Shown here: positions 24,932-38,235 of the stretch, piece by piece
Numbering within the stretch: the stretch's first letter is position 1
How the letters are laid out: every line of letters begins with the position of its first letter
From: Aldrovandia affinis
Lineage: Eukaryota; Chordata; Actinopteri; Notacanthiformes; Halosauridae
DNA: 64,000 nucleotides
Assembly (NCBI GenBank): GCA_029706075.1
Contig: JAINUG010000110.1
Span: 653,213 to 717,212, forward strand
Direction of reading: 5' to 3'
Translations under genes and position numbers: made by a program
The notes under the pieces: generated by a model
Told to the model about the DNA's origin: nothing
The model's input: the letters and a program-made list of their open reading frames with translations, nothing else
Database searches by the model: none

Positions 24932-27454
24932 AAAACTTAAAATCTTGATTCTGTGTGCTTCTGATTCAAGTACAGGTAGAAATGTTTGCAGGAGACCTTA
25001 CAGTATAATCAGTAGGTTCTCTAGCACAACAAAGCAAGGTGTTTGGATGAGTTTAAAGAGATGCTTGTTGATTGCACTCATGCATATTTGCTGCAATAAA
25101 AACGTGATACCTACAGAAACCGTTCTATGCTATAAATTTGATACATTTGACACATACAGTGTTGCTCCTTTGTCATGCTCCCTGTGCTGACCGAGGGAAA
25201 GAGGTTGGCGGCCCAGATAACAACAAATGATGGTTGTCACTTTATACCCTTGACTTCCGAAGCACCAACCAGGTAAAGATTAGATCAGGAATGGCAACAT
25301 TCACCTTCCTATGCAAATTCAGGACTGGTCACACAAGGTTCCATGCTATTCCAGCTCTTTAAATAGAACTGTGACAGGGAGGACATCTTGGATGGGGAGC
25401 AGGGAGGGGGGTGTTCAATCTAACCCTATAGTGCTTTGTCTTTAAATTTAAATAATGTTGTTTTTTTGTCCCATCACTGCACAATATCTTCCACTGCTGA
25501 GCTCTTGTTGTGCAAGAGTCTACAAATTTAAATGTAACATTTGCATAGGCTTGCTACTGAAGAGGAAAGCTTAGTCATGAGACTGAATGCACTCCCCCAC
25601 TTAGTCATTAATGCCCAAAGCTACACTAATACACTAATAGTGCACATCTGAATTCACAAAACAAGAAGATAGCTCATCTTTGAAAACAGAAATCCATTAC
25701 GCTTTCAACATATTTGTAAATAATATGACTTATCATTGAAATAAGCACCCTTTCTCTAATTTAAGCATTTTGAAGCAGCCGTAACACAAAAATAAGTGGT
25801 GACATCCTTTCCATATGCTTCTCAATCTGTGACTCTCTGCATGCTGGGCCCAGGACTGGTGGGTCCTCAAAATGAGGGAAACGGTGTCTAGTGTGGCCAC
25901 CAATCCATGCCTGGAGCATAGAGTGTGAGTGACAGCAACACCTACTGAGCCCCCTATCAAAGTACTCCTGCCTCTCCCCTGCCCATCAGCCACTCAATCG
26001 GCTTGATTACCATGACAATTTCAATGTCAAGACGCACTGTGCGCTGAGAGCACCCCCATTGTCTTGTTTTGCGTTGTTGTTTTTCTTTTCGCTGCACTCC
26101 AGGAGGTGGGGGGTAAAAAAAAAAAAAAAACCTCATATACTCCTCCTTTCAAAGTACTAGAATATAGATTATCACTGTTCGGAGAGAGATTATCAGATGT
26201 GGTGAGGCTACCATCCCTGGAGTATCTACCCTGCACTCTGCTGCTGTTGGAGCTCTGAGATGTTCTTGTGATGAGGATTCGCTGAGCGACACTTTTCTTC
26301 ACCCCCCGGCCGACAAAGTGAGTACACAACCTACCCCATTGTACCTGATAATTATTCTTGCGTGTTCGTTCCAACTTTTTTCTCATCTCCATGCTAGCCT
26401 TTCATGTAACACTGTTGGGCGATGCTGGATGTATGCTCGCTCTGAGATTCAAGCCTTGGTCCAGAGAGCCTTTTCAACTGCCGGCTAAATATGGTGTAAT
26501 TGAAATGTATTGTTGGACCGAGAACAACTCTTTTGTAATAATAACAGTGTATCGGATTACCGAATGTAACCGTTTTATATCCAGTTATTTCATTAGTGCA
26601 TTTCTAGTGGCGTAAAATACTCTCCTTAGCAACCAATCAAATCTGCAATTTGTTTAGATGGCATTTGTTACAATGGCAACTGGAATCCACTTCCCAACAC
26701 ACACATTCACATCATTATTGCTATGGGGAATATGCAGGTGGGAGGGAAAAATAATCCAAAATGAGTGTAATGGTTTCTGTTTCTTGATGCATAAGTGTTT
26801 CAACTTTGATGAATTTTCTGTAAAAAAGCAAAATTTTGTGGTTATGTGAGCTGATGGATGACTGGGAAACCGTATTTCTCATTTTATCTCATCTTATTGC
26901 TGCTTAAATATTTAATTATTTATTCTAAGTAATTGTAAATGTTGTCCATGCGTGTAATGAGAGGATTTATATGTGGATCTTATATATAATGGTAATTTTA
27001 TATTTCCATGAAATTCTTCAGATAACTTTTGCGCTGAGGGCTAAAAATAAATCTAATTTGGAGTAACTCAATACTTTAAACTTGATTCCATGGATAAAAT
27101 ACACTGGTTAATTTATGTACAAATCTATAGATGATAAGTTAGGACACTTAGAGTTCAAACTTAAAGTTGGGATATTTTAAATATTTTATATTATTCTTTT
27201 GCCAAAAATGGAATACTGAAAAACAGTCAGTATAATATAATTTTAATCTCCTGATCGATTAATATCATAAACTGCATTTAGAATGTGTGAAAAAAACAAA
27301 AACTATCCTGAACCACAAAGATAAAACAGCCTCCCACTCAAAAAAGAGATCAATACCAGTTGCATGGAATCTCCCACTGGTTGTCATGTGACCTCAGCCA
27401 CCAAAAGAGCAGGTTAGTGTCCCGTCACTGCCCAGTGACATCCTCATTTGAATT

Positions 27455-28260
27455 TTGTGGGCGGAACTTGACAGGTGGCTTTATGCAGGGTTGCCCGATG
27501 CCTGACCGGGGCCTGGAAAGTCTATGCCCTGCGTTCCATTCCCATTACATTTCACACATCATTGTTTGTGTATGGCAGTTGTTCTATTGACAGAGGTGAC
27601 CTCATTATTTTAATCACCTTTAAAAACAATCTCTCTGTCAACTCACTGTACGTGGGAAACTAGTTTGGCCCACATCGATGACCTGTTAGCGAACTGTGAC
27701 ATGGATGATTCTTCGAATTGTGAGTTCATCAATGTATGAACATTATTAATCATGTATCTCCTTTGAGGGGGAAAAATGAAAGTGAAATGCATATTTCACC
27801 CCAACATACCTAGCTTTTTAACCCTTTATTTCACAGCCGTATGCGTGTGGAGACTATTATAGAAAGTTCTGCAGGATTTACATTTGGAGGAATTTCAAAC
27901 GGCTTTCGCCTAGTGCCAACGTGCCATGCAAAAAAAACAACTAAACAATGGGGTAGCAATACGAGAAAAGGTCGTTTGATTAATCGTCATGTGCAGGAGC
28001 AGTTTGGCCCCGGGTGACACTGAGCGCACGCAGACAAAAAGCTCCTGAATTCAGCGGCTGGCGGCGTGTGGGCGCTGTGTACAGAAGGGCCAGCGGTCTC
28101 AGCAGGGACAACCAGTGCTCTGCGGCCAATGGGCATTCGATGGGACAAACCCCATCTGCCAAGAGGGGCCCGCTTCTGCACAGCGTGCAAACATTTTTGT
28201 GTCTGTGGGCGTTCAACAAAAGACAAGAGCATTTCAAACAGTTTCCTTATTTAATTTGCA
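27455..28260. promoter_or_regulatory. Candidate enhancer with EGR-like motifs
   Basis: Three copies of TGTGGGCG occur here: 27456-27463, 28067-28074 (in GTGTGGGCG, 8 of 9 matches to the EGR site GCGTGGGCG) and 28204-28211. A Hox/Pbx-type TGATTAATC sits at 27977-27985. The 28000-28260 part is GC-rich and repeat-free amid AT-rich DNA, 7-8 kb upstream of the egr2b promoter. Krox20 is known to sustain its own hindbrain expression through an autoregulatory enhancer with Krox20 sites, so this is a candidate equivalent. It could equally be an unrelated GC-rich patch. Confidence 0.3.
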
Positions 28261-28689
28261 GGGGAGGATGTAAAAATTCCTGAAAATGTGAAATATTCCA
28301 ATATGTGATTCATTTAGGGTGTCATTAGCAACCACTGTTCCTAGTCATTTGTGCATAACTTTTTTATGCACAAATGTTGTGTACCTACTTTTGTGGGCAT
28401 TACAACTACTTTCGGAGAACATTGTGCACTTTGCATTGTTAACAATTGGAATTGAACCATTTCATATTAAAATATATTTTTGAAAGTTTTCACATTTCAA
28501 TTCATGAATCAGACTTCTACAAAAACATGCCGTCAACAGGCAACGTGTTAGCCCATTGAAAAGCTTTCGTTTGTGTCATATTTGAAAACACAGACCAGCT
28601 ATACATCAATATTCATATATCCAGCGCAATGATATTTGTTATAGCTCATAAAGCAGGACAATTTACATTTTAAAACGAAATTTCGTGTT

Positions 28690-29220
28690 AATTTGACAGC
28701 TTTGCAGATCGGCCAGATTATCTATAGCCGGTGTCTTGCGAGACAGGATAGCAATTAATATTGCTTGTAAAAGGAGCAGGTTCATTTCCTTTGCCTCATT
28801 ATGGGTGTTCAGGCTCAGCGACAGTGTTTAAAGGGCTTTCCCCATTATCAGGGCCCGACACGTCCCTCTAATCAACATGGCCAGGGCGCTTCTGTCACCG
28901 GCCTGTCACATAAACACAAGCTGTATTTATTCACACTTCTGCTATTACGGGTAAAAAATGCTGCCGCGGCTGGCAGACGCGGAAGCCTCTTTCACAAATG
29001 GCCCTGAAAGATGTTAATGCGGTGTCCTGTCTCCTCTAACGCACTATTGAACGCCCGGATGATTTGCGGAGCTCTCGCAGCATCCAGGGCGGTGTCATTA
29101 TGCAGCCGCCTCGGAGCACGATCTTTTACACGACGCCTGGCCGATTGGCAGCGGCGGTGGAATAAGAGCGATACAGACCCAGAACCGGGGAGAGATGCGG
29201 TGGAAACGGAAAGGTGACGA
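28690..29220. promoter_or_regulatory. Candidate conserved non-coding element
   Basis: Repeat-free, moderately GC-rich block with a forkhead-like ATAAACA (near 28910), several ATTA cores and GC-rich stretches such as GCTGCCGCGGCTGGCAG. It lies about 6.5 kb upstream of egr2b. The short frames at 28801-29217 abut in different contexts and match no known family. Confidence 0.3.
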
Positions 29221-30491
29221 AGCTCATTCTTTCCTATATGAAAGGCATAGCGTGAGTGTCTTTCGGTTCACCCACGTTTTCAGCGGGTTCTGTGCGGTGG
29301 TGTAGCCTACTGTACGCCGCCTACTAATTGAGCGAGTAAACCTGCACCACAAAAGGAATGATGCGGCTGCAACTGCAGCTCTATGCACGCGGTAATGCCA
29401 CGGTCAGGTAACCCAACAGTGGTGTGTACAGGCCAGGCTTGTGGATAGTATGAGGCATATATGTTCAATGGCAGGAGACGCCTTACTGAATAATTTCTGA
29501 TACCCTGCAGCATCATACAATCATATCCTACAATGCACAAACCCAAAAGACACAGATGATGACAGTAATGGCTATGGCTATTAGCTGCACTAGTGGATGT
29601 GCCCGAAAAATCTGATGCACAACTGCTCTATGAACTGTTAATGTTAGGAGTTTGAGAGAGAAAGGTGGGGGGGAATATGATGTTGCATCTTCTGACCTTT
29701 GGTTTCCAAACATGGGGCAGGAAGTGATGGGTGCATTAATCAAAGTGTTATCACTACCAGACAACCCTATTCACCTGCTTTAGCAAGCCAGTTCACATAC
29801 TTTTATTAGCCAAACAACCAGATAAATGATACCATAATCCATACATTTGTACATACAGGTGAACAGCACTTCTGCGCATTGCTCCTGGATGATAGTTGTT
29901 CATTGAGGATAATTCAGAGTGGTGTCATAAAGGAATAATTAGTGTGTTAACAACTAAACTGCATTGTACTCTTCACGCAGGTAGTGAAGGCAGATTGTAT
30001 GTTATAATGACTTTCTTTTATCTCTGAAAAATGGTGCAGAGGGCAGATCATAACTCGGGTGGTGACAAAACTCCATCAGTTCCATGCTTGATGAAAGCAA
30101 AAGCTTATGCCATAAACCTTCTTTGATCCCCTTTGTTATTTTAGTTACACAACTTTCTTTTCCTGCCCAGACTGGAAACTTTTCTTTACCATTCTATTGA
30201 TTTTAAAATTATTCCTTTTATTTCGCACCGTCTTTAATGTCACTTAAATGTGTTGATAAAAGAGAAGAGAAGTTTCCAGTAGAGCACAGAGCACAGAGGT
30301 AGCATTCATACTGTGAAAGAACTGAAGTGATTGTGAAAATGATGACAGGAACAAGTGTCTGTTGTCAGCCTGGACCGAAGGCTGATGCTGTGTATTAATA
30401 GCTATAGTTAGGAAAAATCGAGGCTCACAGAACCAGTCACACAGGGGGATGTGGGCGGGCATTCTAAACTCACACACAAACACACACCCAA

Positions 30492-30492
<1 letters not shown>

Positions 30493-30526
<34 letters not shown>
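30493..30526. repeat. (CA)n microsatellite
   Basis: About 17 CA units, preceded from 30468 by interrupted CACACA blocks. The antisense VCVCVC frame is the repeat translated. Confidence 0.95.
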
Positions 30527-30527
<1 letters not shown>

Positions 30528-30952
30528 GGCTAATAAATGGCCTTAAACCTTATCAATCTAAGAAAAGTCCAATCTGCTTCTAAGATTCAGTGACAGCACA
30601 AACAGGTAAACAAAAGACAAATAAACAAACGTTTGTATGAGAATACAAAAATATCAACCACTGTACTCCTGTACTGCCATGTTTATATGCAGAAAATGCT
30701 CTGGAGAGAAATCTGCAATGTAACAGCTTATTTTGTTTAGTTCTTACCTTGCTTCGGGTTTAAATATTCTCAGCTACGTGCATCTTATATCTGTCATACA
30801 ACAATTCCATCCTAATTGGTGCAAACTTGTATTTGTACCAATACTGTACTGTAGGTTTGACTCTCTTTTCAGACTCAGTTGTAGTCCTTTTCCATTCAAG
30901 GGATTCTCTGTTGCCTCCTCAGAAATCCAGAAGTATGAAACTGGCTGGAGTT

Positions 30953-31168
30953 TGGGCAGTGTTAGCATAATGGTTAAGGAACTGGGCTTGTAACGCAAAG
31001 GTTGCAGGTTCGATCCCAGGTGGGGGCACTGCCGTTGTACCCTTCAGCAAGGTACTTAACCTGGATTGCTTCAGTAAATATCCAGCTGTATAAATGGATT
31101 GTATGTAAAGAAATGTGAAACTCTAAGTCGCTCTGGATAAGAGCGTCTGCTAAATGCCTGTAATGTAG
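30953..31168 (+). mobile_element. tRNA-derived SINE, nearly complete
   Basis: A tRNA-like head has A-box sequence TTAGCATAATGGTTAAGGA and B box GGTTCGATCCC (near 31008). The body carries TTGTACCCTTCAGCAAGGTA and CCAGCTGTATAAATGGAT. The 3' tail carries AAGTCGCTCTGGATAAGAGC then GTCTGCTAAATG. At about 215 bp it looks full length. It is the best preserved SINE here and shares its tail with 15835-15982 and 45939-46002. Confidence 0.93.
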
Positions 31169-34100
31169 TTTTGGTCTCTCCGTGAGGAGGCGTCATCAAA
31201 ACTCTACAGAAGAGCAAAATAGTGACCAAGCCATAGTGTCACAAAAAATGACCCATATTTTCTCATTTACGAAGAATACATTTGAAATGGTTCAATGACA
31301 CATTTTATTGCATGAGGGAAAGAGGACATTGCCAGTGTTCTACCATCTTAAGATACCAATTAGTTATAGGGCCCTTCAATTTGTATACAATGAGTATATG
31401 TTGTGATTTGTTTGAATTGATAAGCAAAAGACTGAGTAGCCTACAATGCACCATTATAATATTTAATATTTAATGAATATTTAGATTACATTCCTTTAAT
31501 TTAAATTGCATTTAATGTAGAAAATTCAATAAAACAATCACCCCGGTAACATTATTACAGATATACAGATATTATTTTAATTCAGTTTCTTTCAGACAAT
31601 TATATTTTTTGCTTTTTGCGTCATTTTAAAGGAAACCCTTATGGGAAAAAACCAAAAACCCTGCTGCAATTAAATGTAATCTACCTCTTACCCCTTTGTT
31701 ACAGTATGAATCATGTTGGGGGCATTGTATTGACTTGATGAGAAACAACAATGCGCTCCCAGTATTGAAATTGAAGGAAGGATTAATTCCAGAAATTGTG
31801 GAAGGAAGGTTCCTTGGCAGAGGTGCTTACTTAGGATTAAGCCCACAAATGACAAATTCCTATAAAGAAAAGGACCTTGAGAGCCAGTGAATAGTTGAGT
31901 CACATATAGAGGAAGATGATGGACACAAGCTTGCTCATCATTTATTTTGCAATCCAACTGGTCCAGGGAAGTTTGTGTTGAATGGTTTTGGTGACTCTGC
32001 TACACCAGTATAACTTGTAATACAGAGGAACACTGTATTCAAACTTCCATAGGTGTAAAGATGCACCTCCTATCCTTAGGGCAGAATTGAACATGGTATA
32101 TCTTTTTCACATCTCCCAAATGCCCATATGTCTCCATGCCAAATTTCAAGTTTTGGACAAACAATGAAGATGTTAAGGTGTTTATGGACACTGCCACTTG
32201 AATACATTTTTTCCACTTCTGTCCACTATATGACTGTCTGTACTGAGGATAGGCCTCATGATCCATTACATGACGGTCTAAGATAATTGGCCAACAAAAT
32301 ATTTTGTCATTCAGTGTTCTATAACTGTATCCACTGTATGGATATGAGGAAAACGACCACGTCAGTTTATGTCTTCCTTTGCACATCATGGCACTAAATC
32401 ATTGGCTTTAAAAATGATTTAAAATGTAGGCCTAAATTACGCTACAGCAGAATACTTCACAGGCATTTATAATAACTAAAGTGTAACGCGATTTGTGTCA
32501 ACCGCATAGAGAGATATCTATATTTTTGAAGTTAAAGAATGTCGAGCCCTAATGGATGAATTTTATTCATAGTCATTTCCCATATGTCTAATGGTACACT
32601 TAAAATGGACAACTCCGAAAAGCACACGTATGGGTTTGGCGTGCGCTAAATTAATTGAGTGTGCATTGACAGCTTCCATTGACTTTAACCTGATTTGTGT
32701 AAACTGCGTGTGCTCTATATGCGGCGTGCTTTCCCTCAGTCCCTTTCGCTGAAATAAAAGACCAAGTCACCGATTTGCAGTGAACTGGTCAGTTTAACTA
32801 TATGACACCATTTATTTTACTACATCATTTTTTTTCTCGTCTTCCTTGTCTGTTTGAGTGGAGAGAAAGCGACGAGGAGTAGTCCCTGGTCATTCGAAGT
32901 TCTTGAAAGAATTTGAGATTCACAGTAGAAATGTTAGTGGAGATACAACGCGCTGTGAGTTGGCGGGCAAAAGAACGGGTAGGTGGATATGGCTACAAAC
33001 CGAGAAATAATAACATTATCACAGGTGTTGGTGGTTAGTGCGTGTAGTAGCCTGGTTAAAGTTGACGTCATATAGGCTAGGCTATTACTCACGTCAAAAT
33101 GTCCCTAAAATATGTATTATTGTAGCCTACATACACAAATTAGCATATTCTACACAATTTAAGCAATTGTATTCAGAAGGGGTCGATTTGAATTACTTAA
33201 TGAATGTGGCCTATACATTAATTAATTAGACTTTTTGGGATGCTACATTTTTTGCTTTTCAAACTAATGATAATTCAATGAGTTAAACATATAGCTAATT
33301 ATTAACCTTAAACAACATGTCAAAGAGATTGGTCACTGGATTTATTACATGTCTGACTTGTTTGTGACTTGACGTTCCTTGATATAGGCCTATTATTTAT
33401 ACAGAACGTCGTAAACGGAAAGAAAATTCAATCATTTCATATTTTATTGAACATAGAAATGCACTCAGCGACAGAACGAGCGTTCACAGAACGAGAAGAC
33501 GTCTGAATTATGTACAATATATAGGCCCTAGTCCTATTCAATCAAACGTAATGCGCGTTTCATTATCTTTGAATTACAAAATAAAACAAGTATTGTTTTT
33601 TTTCGTTACACAACACCGCACTGAAATGAACGAAAAGTGTTATACATGTAATTTAAAAGTAAGATAACTGTTGGTGAAATTAACAAAGTAACTTGGGCTA
33701 AAATTGAATAGGGCCCTAAATCAACAAATTATTCCAGACAGAAGTTAAGTATGGTATCTACATATGGTATTTACATCTGTTACCACACTTACCCAACTAC
33801 AACGCAATTATACAGGAAGCAGAGTGCACTACAGTGTTCGATTGTTTCCGTCAAAATAGATTTAGAATATCACCGTTAAGATGTTTAGTCAAACATGTAG
33901 GTCATTTGTTGCACCCTGGACTTGAATGGAAATGAAAATCCGGGCCCCTCAACTCCCCCCTCCTCCGTCTCTTTAATTAAGCGCTCAAGTTTCTCAACCC
34001 ACGGGGGAATTTTTTAGAACTGCCCAAGCCATGCACGTTACTGTATTTTAAGCATCGCTTCTATCACCTCTCACAGTGGAAATGTTTTTCTCCCTCTATT

Positions 34101-35238
34101 TTTAGACACATTGTGGTAAGACTCTGTTTACTCACAGCGTTTATTTAAATGATGCGATATCGTACAACCCGTTTCATTAAAGGTAGAGACAATACATTGG
34201 TAAAATACAGAGGAGTATGAACGTCTTATATACAAATTATATGAAGGTATACGTAAATGAGTTGCAATGTAGCAGAACTGGAAACGCACTGCTACATATT
34301 AAGGTTATCAACTGAAATAATTACTTTGCGCTCCATTCATACATTTGACTTGTCAGTTCCATTACATGCCACTGGGTGGTGACCGCGTGAGAATGAGCTA
34401 ATGATCATTACACCATCCTACAATTTTACACTCTTGGGCATAATAAATAATAATAAATGGTCATCATTATCATAATAATGTCACTGCCGTGTTAAACATA
34501 CACTGATTAGAATTAGGTTAAATGAAAAATATATATTTAAATACACTTTTAAATGGATTCTTTAAAAACGAAAGTGGTAGGCTATTACATGATAATTCAT
34601 CTAATATAGACTACAATGCATTGGTGTTTTCGACATCTTAGTACAAGAACAGTGGATGGTAGAACATAATTTCCATTTCCAACTGTATAAATAGCACATC
34701 TAGTCTACTTTCCAAAAACCATATTAAAATGAACCTCACACACTTTCCGCCAGTTATTCAGAAAGGGAGAAAATTCCGTGATTGTGACTCTCATTTGATT
34801 GTGGTTTTCTGGTGGTAGGTGAGCGGCTTTTCTGTGCTCGGCAAGACTCGATGGTTTCCGACGCTCATATTCCGGAATGGACACCATATATGTAAAAATG
34901 GGTGTACTTTCACTCACCGGATAAAACCATTTATGGTGTGAGAATTGAACCGGAATTCCTCTTAGCGTGTGAGGAATAAATTCAAAATTGGGCTTATTAT
35001 TACAGATAAGAAACGCACATAGTAACAAAATGTCAACAAACTTAGGCAGTGAAGCCACCTCGGTTTTAGCATATGTTGTGCGAATATTTAAAGAATTAGA
35101 ATTACTGCAAGAACATGCGTTATTGACATATCGGCAGCTTTCACTTGAAGGTTCTCCATTGACAAGTATTCTGTAATGTCGTCACAAGCCTGAAGCCAAT
35201 CCGAGCGCAACTTTTTTTTTTTTTTTAAACCATCCAGT
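31169..35238. other. Intergenic upstream of egr2b promoter
   Basis: AT-rich non-coding DNA. Two minus-strand frames of about 116 codons (32039-32389 and 34705-35058) have no recognisable domain and are not annotated. The 33900-34180 part is repeat-free with a MEF2 motif and may be a proximal enhancer. Confidence 0.5.
34096..34105 (+). promoter_or_regulatory. MEF2 consensus site
   Basis: CTATTTTTAG is a perfect match to the MEF2 consensus CTA(A/T)4TAG. It lies in a repeat-free stretch about 1.4 kb upstream of the egr2b start codon. MEF2 is a known activity-dependent regulator of immediate-early genes; its use here is inferred. Confidence 0.4.
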
Positions 35239-35248
35239 CCTTGTATGG
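35239..35248 (+). promoter_or_regulatory. egr2b: CArG-like serum response element
   Basis: CCTTGTATGG matches the SRF CArG consensus CC(A/T)6GG with one G in the A/T core. The adjacent CATCCAG on its 5' side contains an ETS core (GGAT on the other strand), as expected for a ternary-complex-factor site beside an SRE. It lies about 42 bp upstream of the TATA-like box. SRE control is well known for EGR-family immediate-early genes. Confidence 0.5.
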
Positions 35249-35252
35249 TCAG

Positions 35253-35260
35253 TGACGTAA
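35253..35260 (+). promoter_or_regulatory. egr2b: CRE-like element
   Basis: TGACGTAA matches the CREB/ATF site (TGACGTCA) at 7 of 8 bases. It sits between the CArG-like box and the TATA-like box, giving an SRE-CRE-TATA order typical of signal-responsive immediate-early promoters. Confidence 0.5.
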
Positions 35261-35280
35261 CGGCGCATTCAAAGACTCTC

Positions 35281-35288
35281 CATAAATA
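35281..35288 (+). promoter_or_regulatory. egr2b: TATA-like box of egr2b
   Basis: CATAAATA, about 250 bp upstream of the start codon. A transcription start about 30 bp downstream (near 35312) would give a 5' UTR of about 220 bp with no intron seen before the ATG. Confidence 0.45.
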
Positions 35289-35531
35289 CATAGTGCCACA
35301 CTCAAAGCCTCCAAGATCTGTCATTCACTGAACAGATCCGCTAGAGTAGAGTTCTATAGGTGTGTTTACACTACAACGTGAGATCTACCCGCAGTTTCTA
35401 TGAAGGCTAATTTGTACTAACGGTTCTTTCAAAGGAAGGGGAATTAGGTGTTTTAATCACGCAGCTAGCCTCTATAGTAAACACAAAGTTTCACACTGAA
35501 GGTTAGCGAAAAGCTTATTTTATACTGAACG

Positions 35532-37334
<1,803 letters not shown>

Positions 37335-38235
37335 GGAACACTATGAATATTGCCACCAAGGTACTAATAACGGACTGGGATTAAGGGTAAAATGTTAACT
37401 TGTAGATGTTTTTGGATGTCCCACCAAGTGCACGAGAGACATGGGTGTCTGTGCGTAATGCCAGCCCATCACCTTTGCCTTCTCTTATAGGCACAGTTTG
37501 CGACACCCGCTTGTTCTGCTCAGTTTGCCCGTTGCCAGCTTGTTCTGCTCACAGGCTACAGCCAAATGTCGAATGACTGAAACGCACTTTGTTAGGCAAC
37601 TTACTGTAGGTCGACTGCAAGCTGATATCAATTAACTTGACAAAAAAACAACTGAAAGCAATGTCTATAGTTTTCTGGGGATAAAAGAAAAGTAACGTAT
37701 AGTCTTTTGCCACAAATGGGTCTAGAACACAGTTTGCACTATGCTGTTTCATCAGCATTGATCGCAAAACAGAGGATCATATTGAATAACGTTAACAATG
37801 ACATACTTGCAATAACTGAAAAAAAGTGATGTTATGTGTAATGTGTTGGTGTTAACATGCTTGTTGATCGTTTTCTTCCTTGTTGTGCCTTGACTTGCCA
37901 GTTTTTCGCCATCTGTTTGTATATATTTCCAAGGACTTTTTAATTCAACTGTATAATATTCGTCATTTAATATCAAATTTTAGAATGATATATTTTTGTA
38001 CGCATTGTTTGGTGTCATTTTCGAAAGTGTTGCATTTGTAGAATATAGGCCTAAAAGGAATGTAAATAATTTATCACTTATGCCAACTCGACGTTTGTGT
38101 GCTGTGGATGTTTATACGACTGAAATAAATGTATTCGGAACAAAACCACTAACGGAGGTCAGGGATGACCGCTTAATTAAGACATTGTTTTCTTGTCAGC
38201 TCAAAAAGAAATAAATGATTCTGAACAACCGTGAA
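37335..38235 (+). other. egr2b: egr2b 3' UTR with poly(A) signals
   Basis: Non-coding, AT-rich sequence after the TAA stop. AATAAA occurs at 38124-38129 and again at 38210-38215, so the transcript probably ends near 38145 or 38235. Several ATTTA-type words fit a short-lived immediate-early mRNA. The exact end is inferred. Confidence 0.55.

Larger units (their letters stand above)
22021..30952. other. Intergenic, no gene recognised
   Basis: No gene is visible in this 9-kb span upstream of egr2b. It holds microsatellites, one G-rich tandem repeat and the repeat-free candidate regulatory blocks listed separately. The frame at 26027-26392 runs through a long homopolymer A tract (26116-26131) and is not coding. 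Confidence 0.5.

Noticed and set aside
32039..32389. 116-codon minus-strand frame
   Set aside because: No known motif; might be an old repeat but no terminal repeats or related copies are seen here.
34705..35058. 117-codon minus-strand frame just upstream of the egr2b promoter
   Set aside because: Divergent-gene idea considered; no domain, no plausible start context, and the region is better explained as egr2b upstream DNA.
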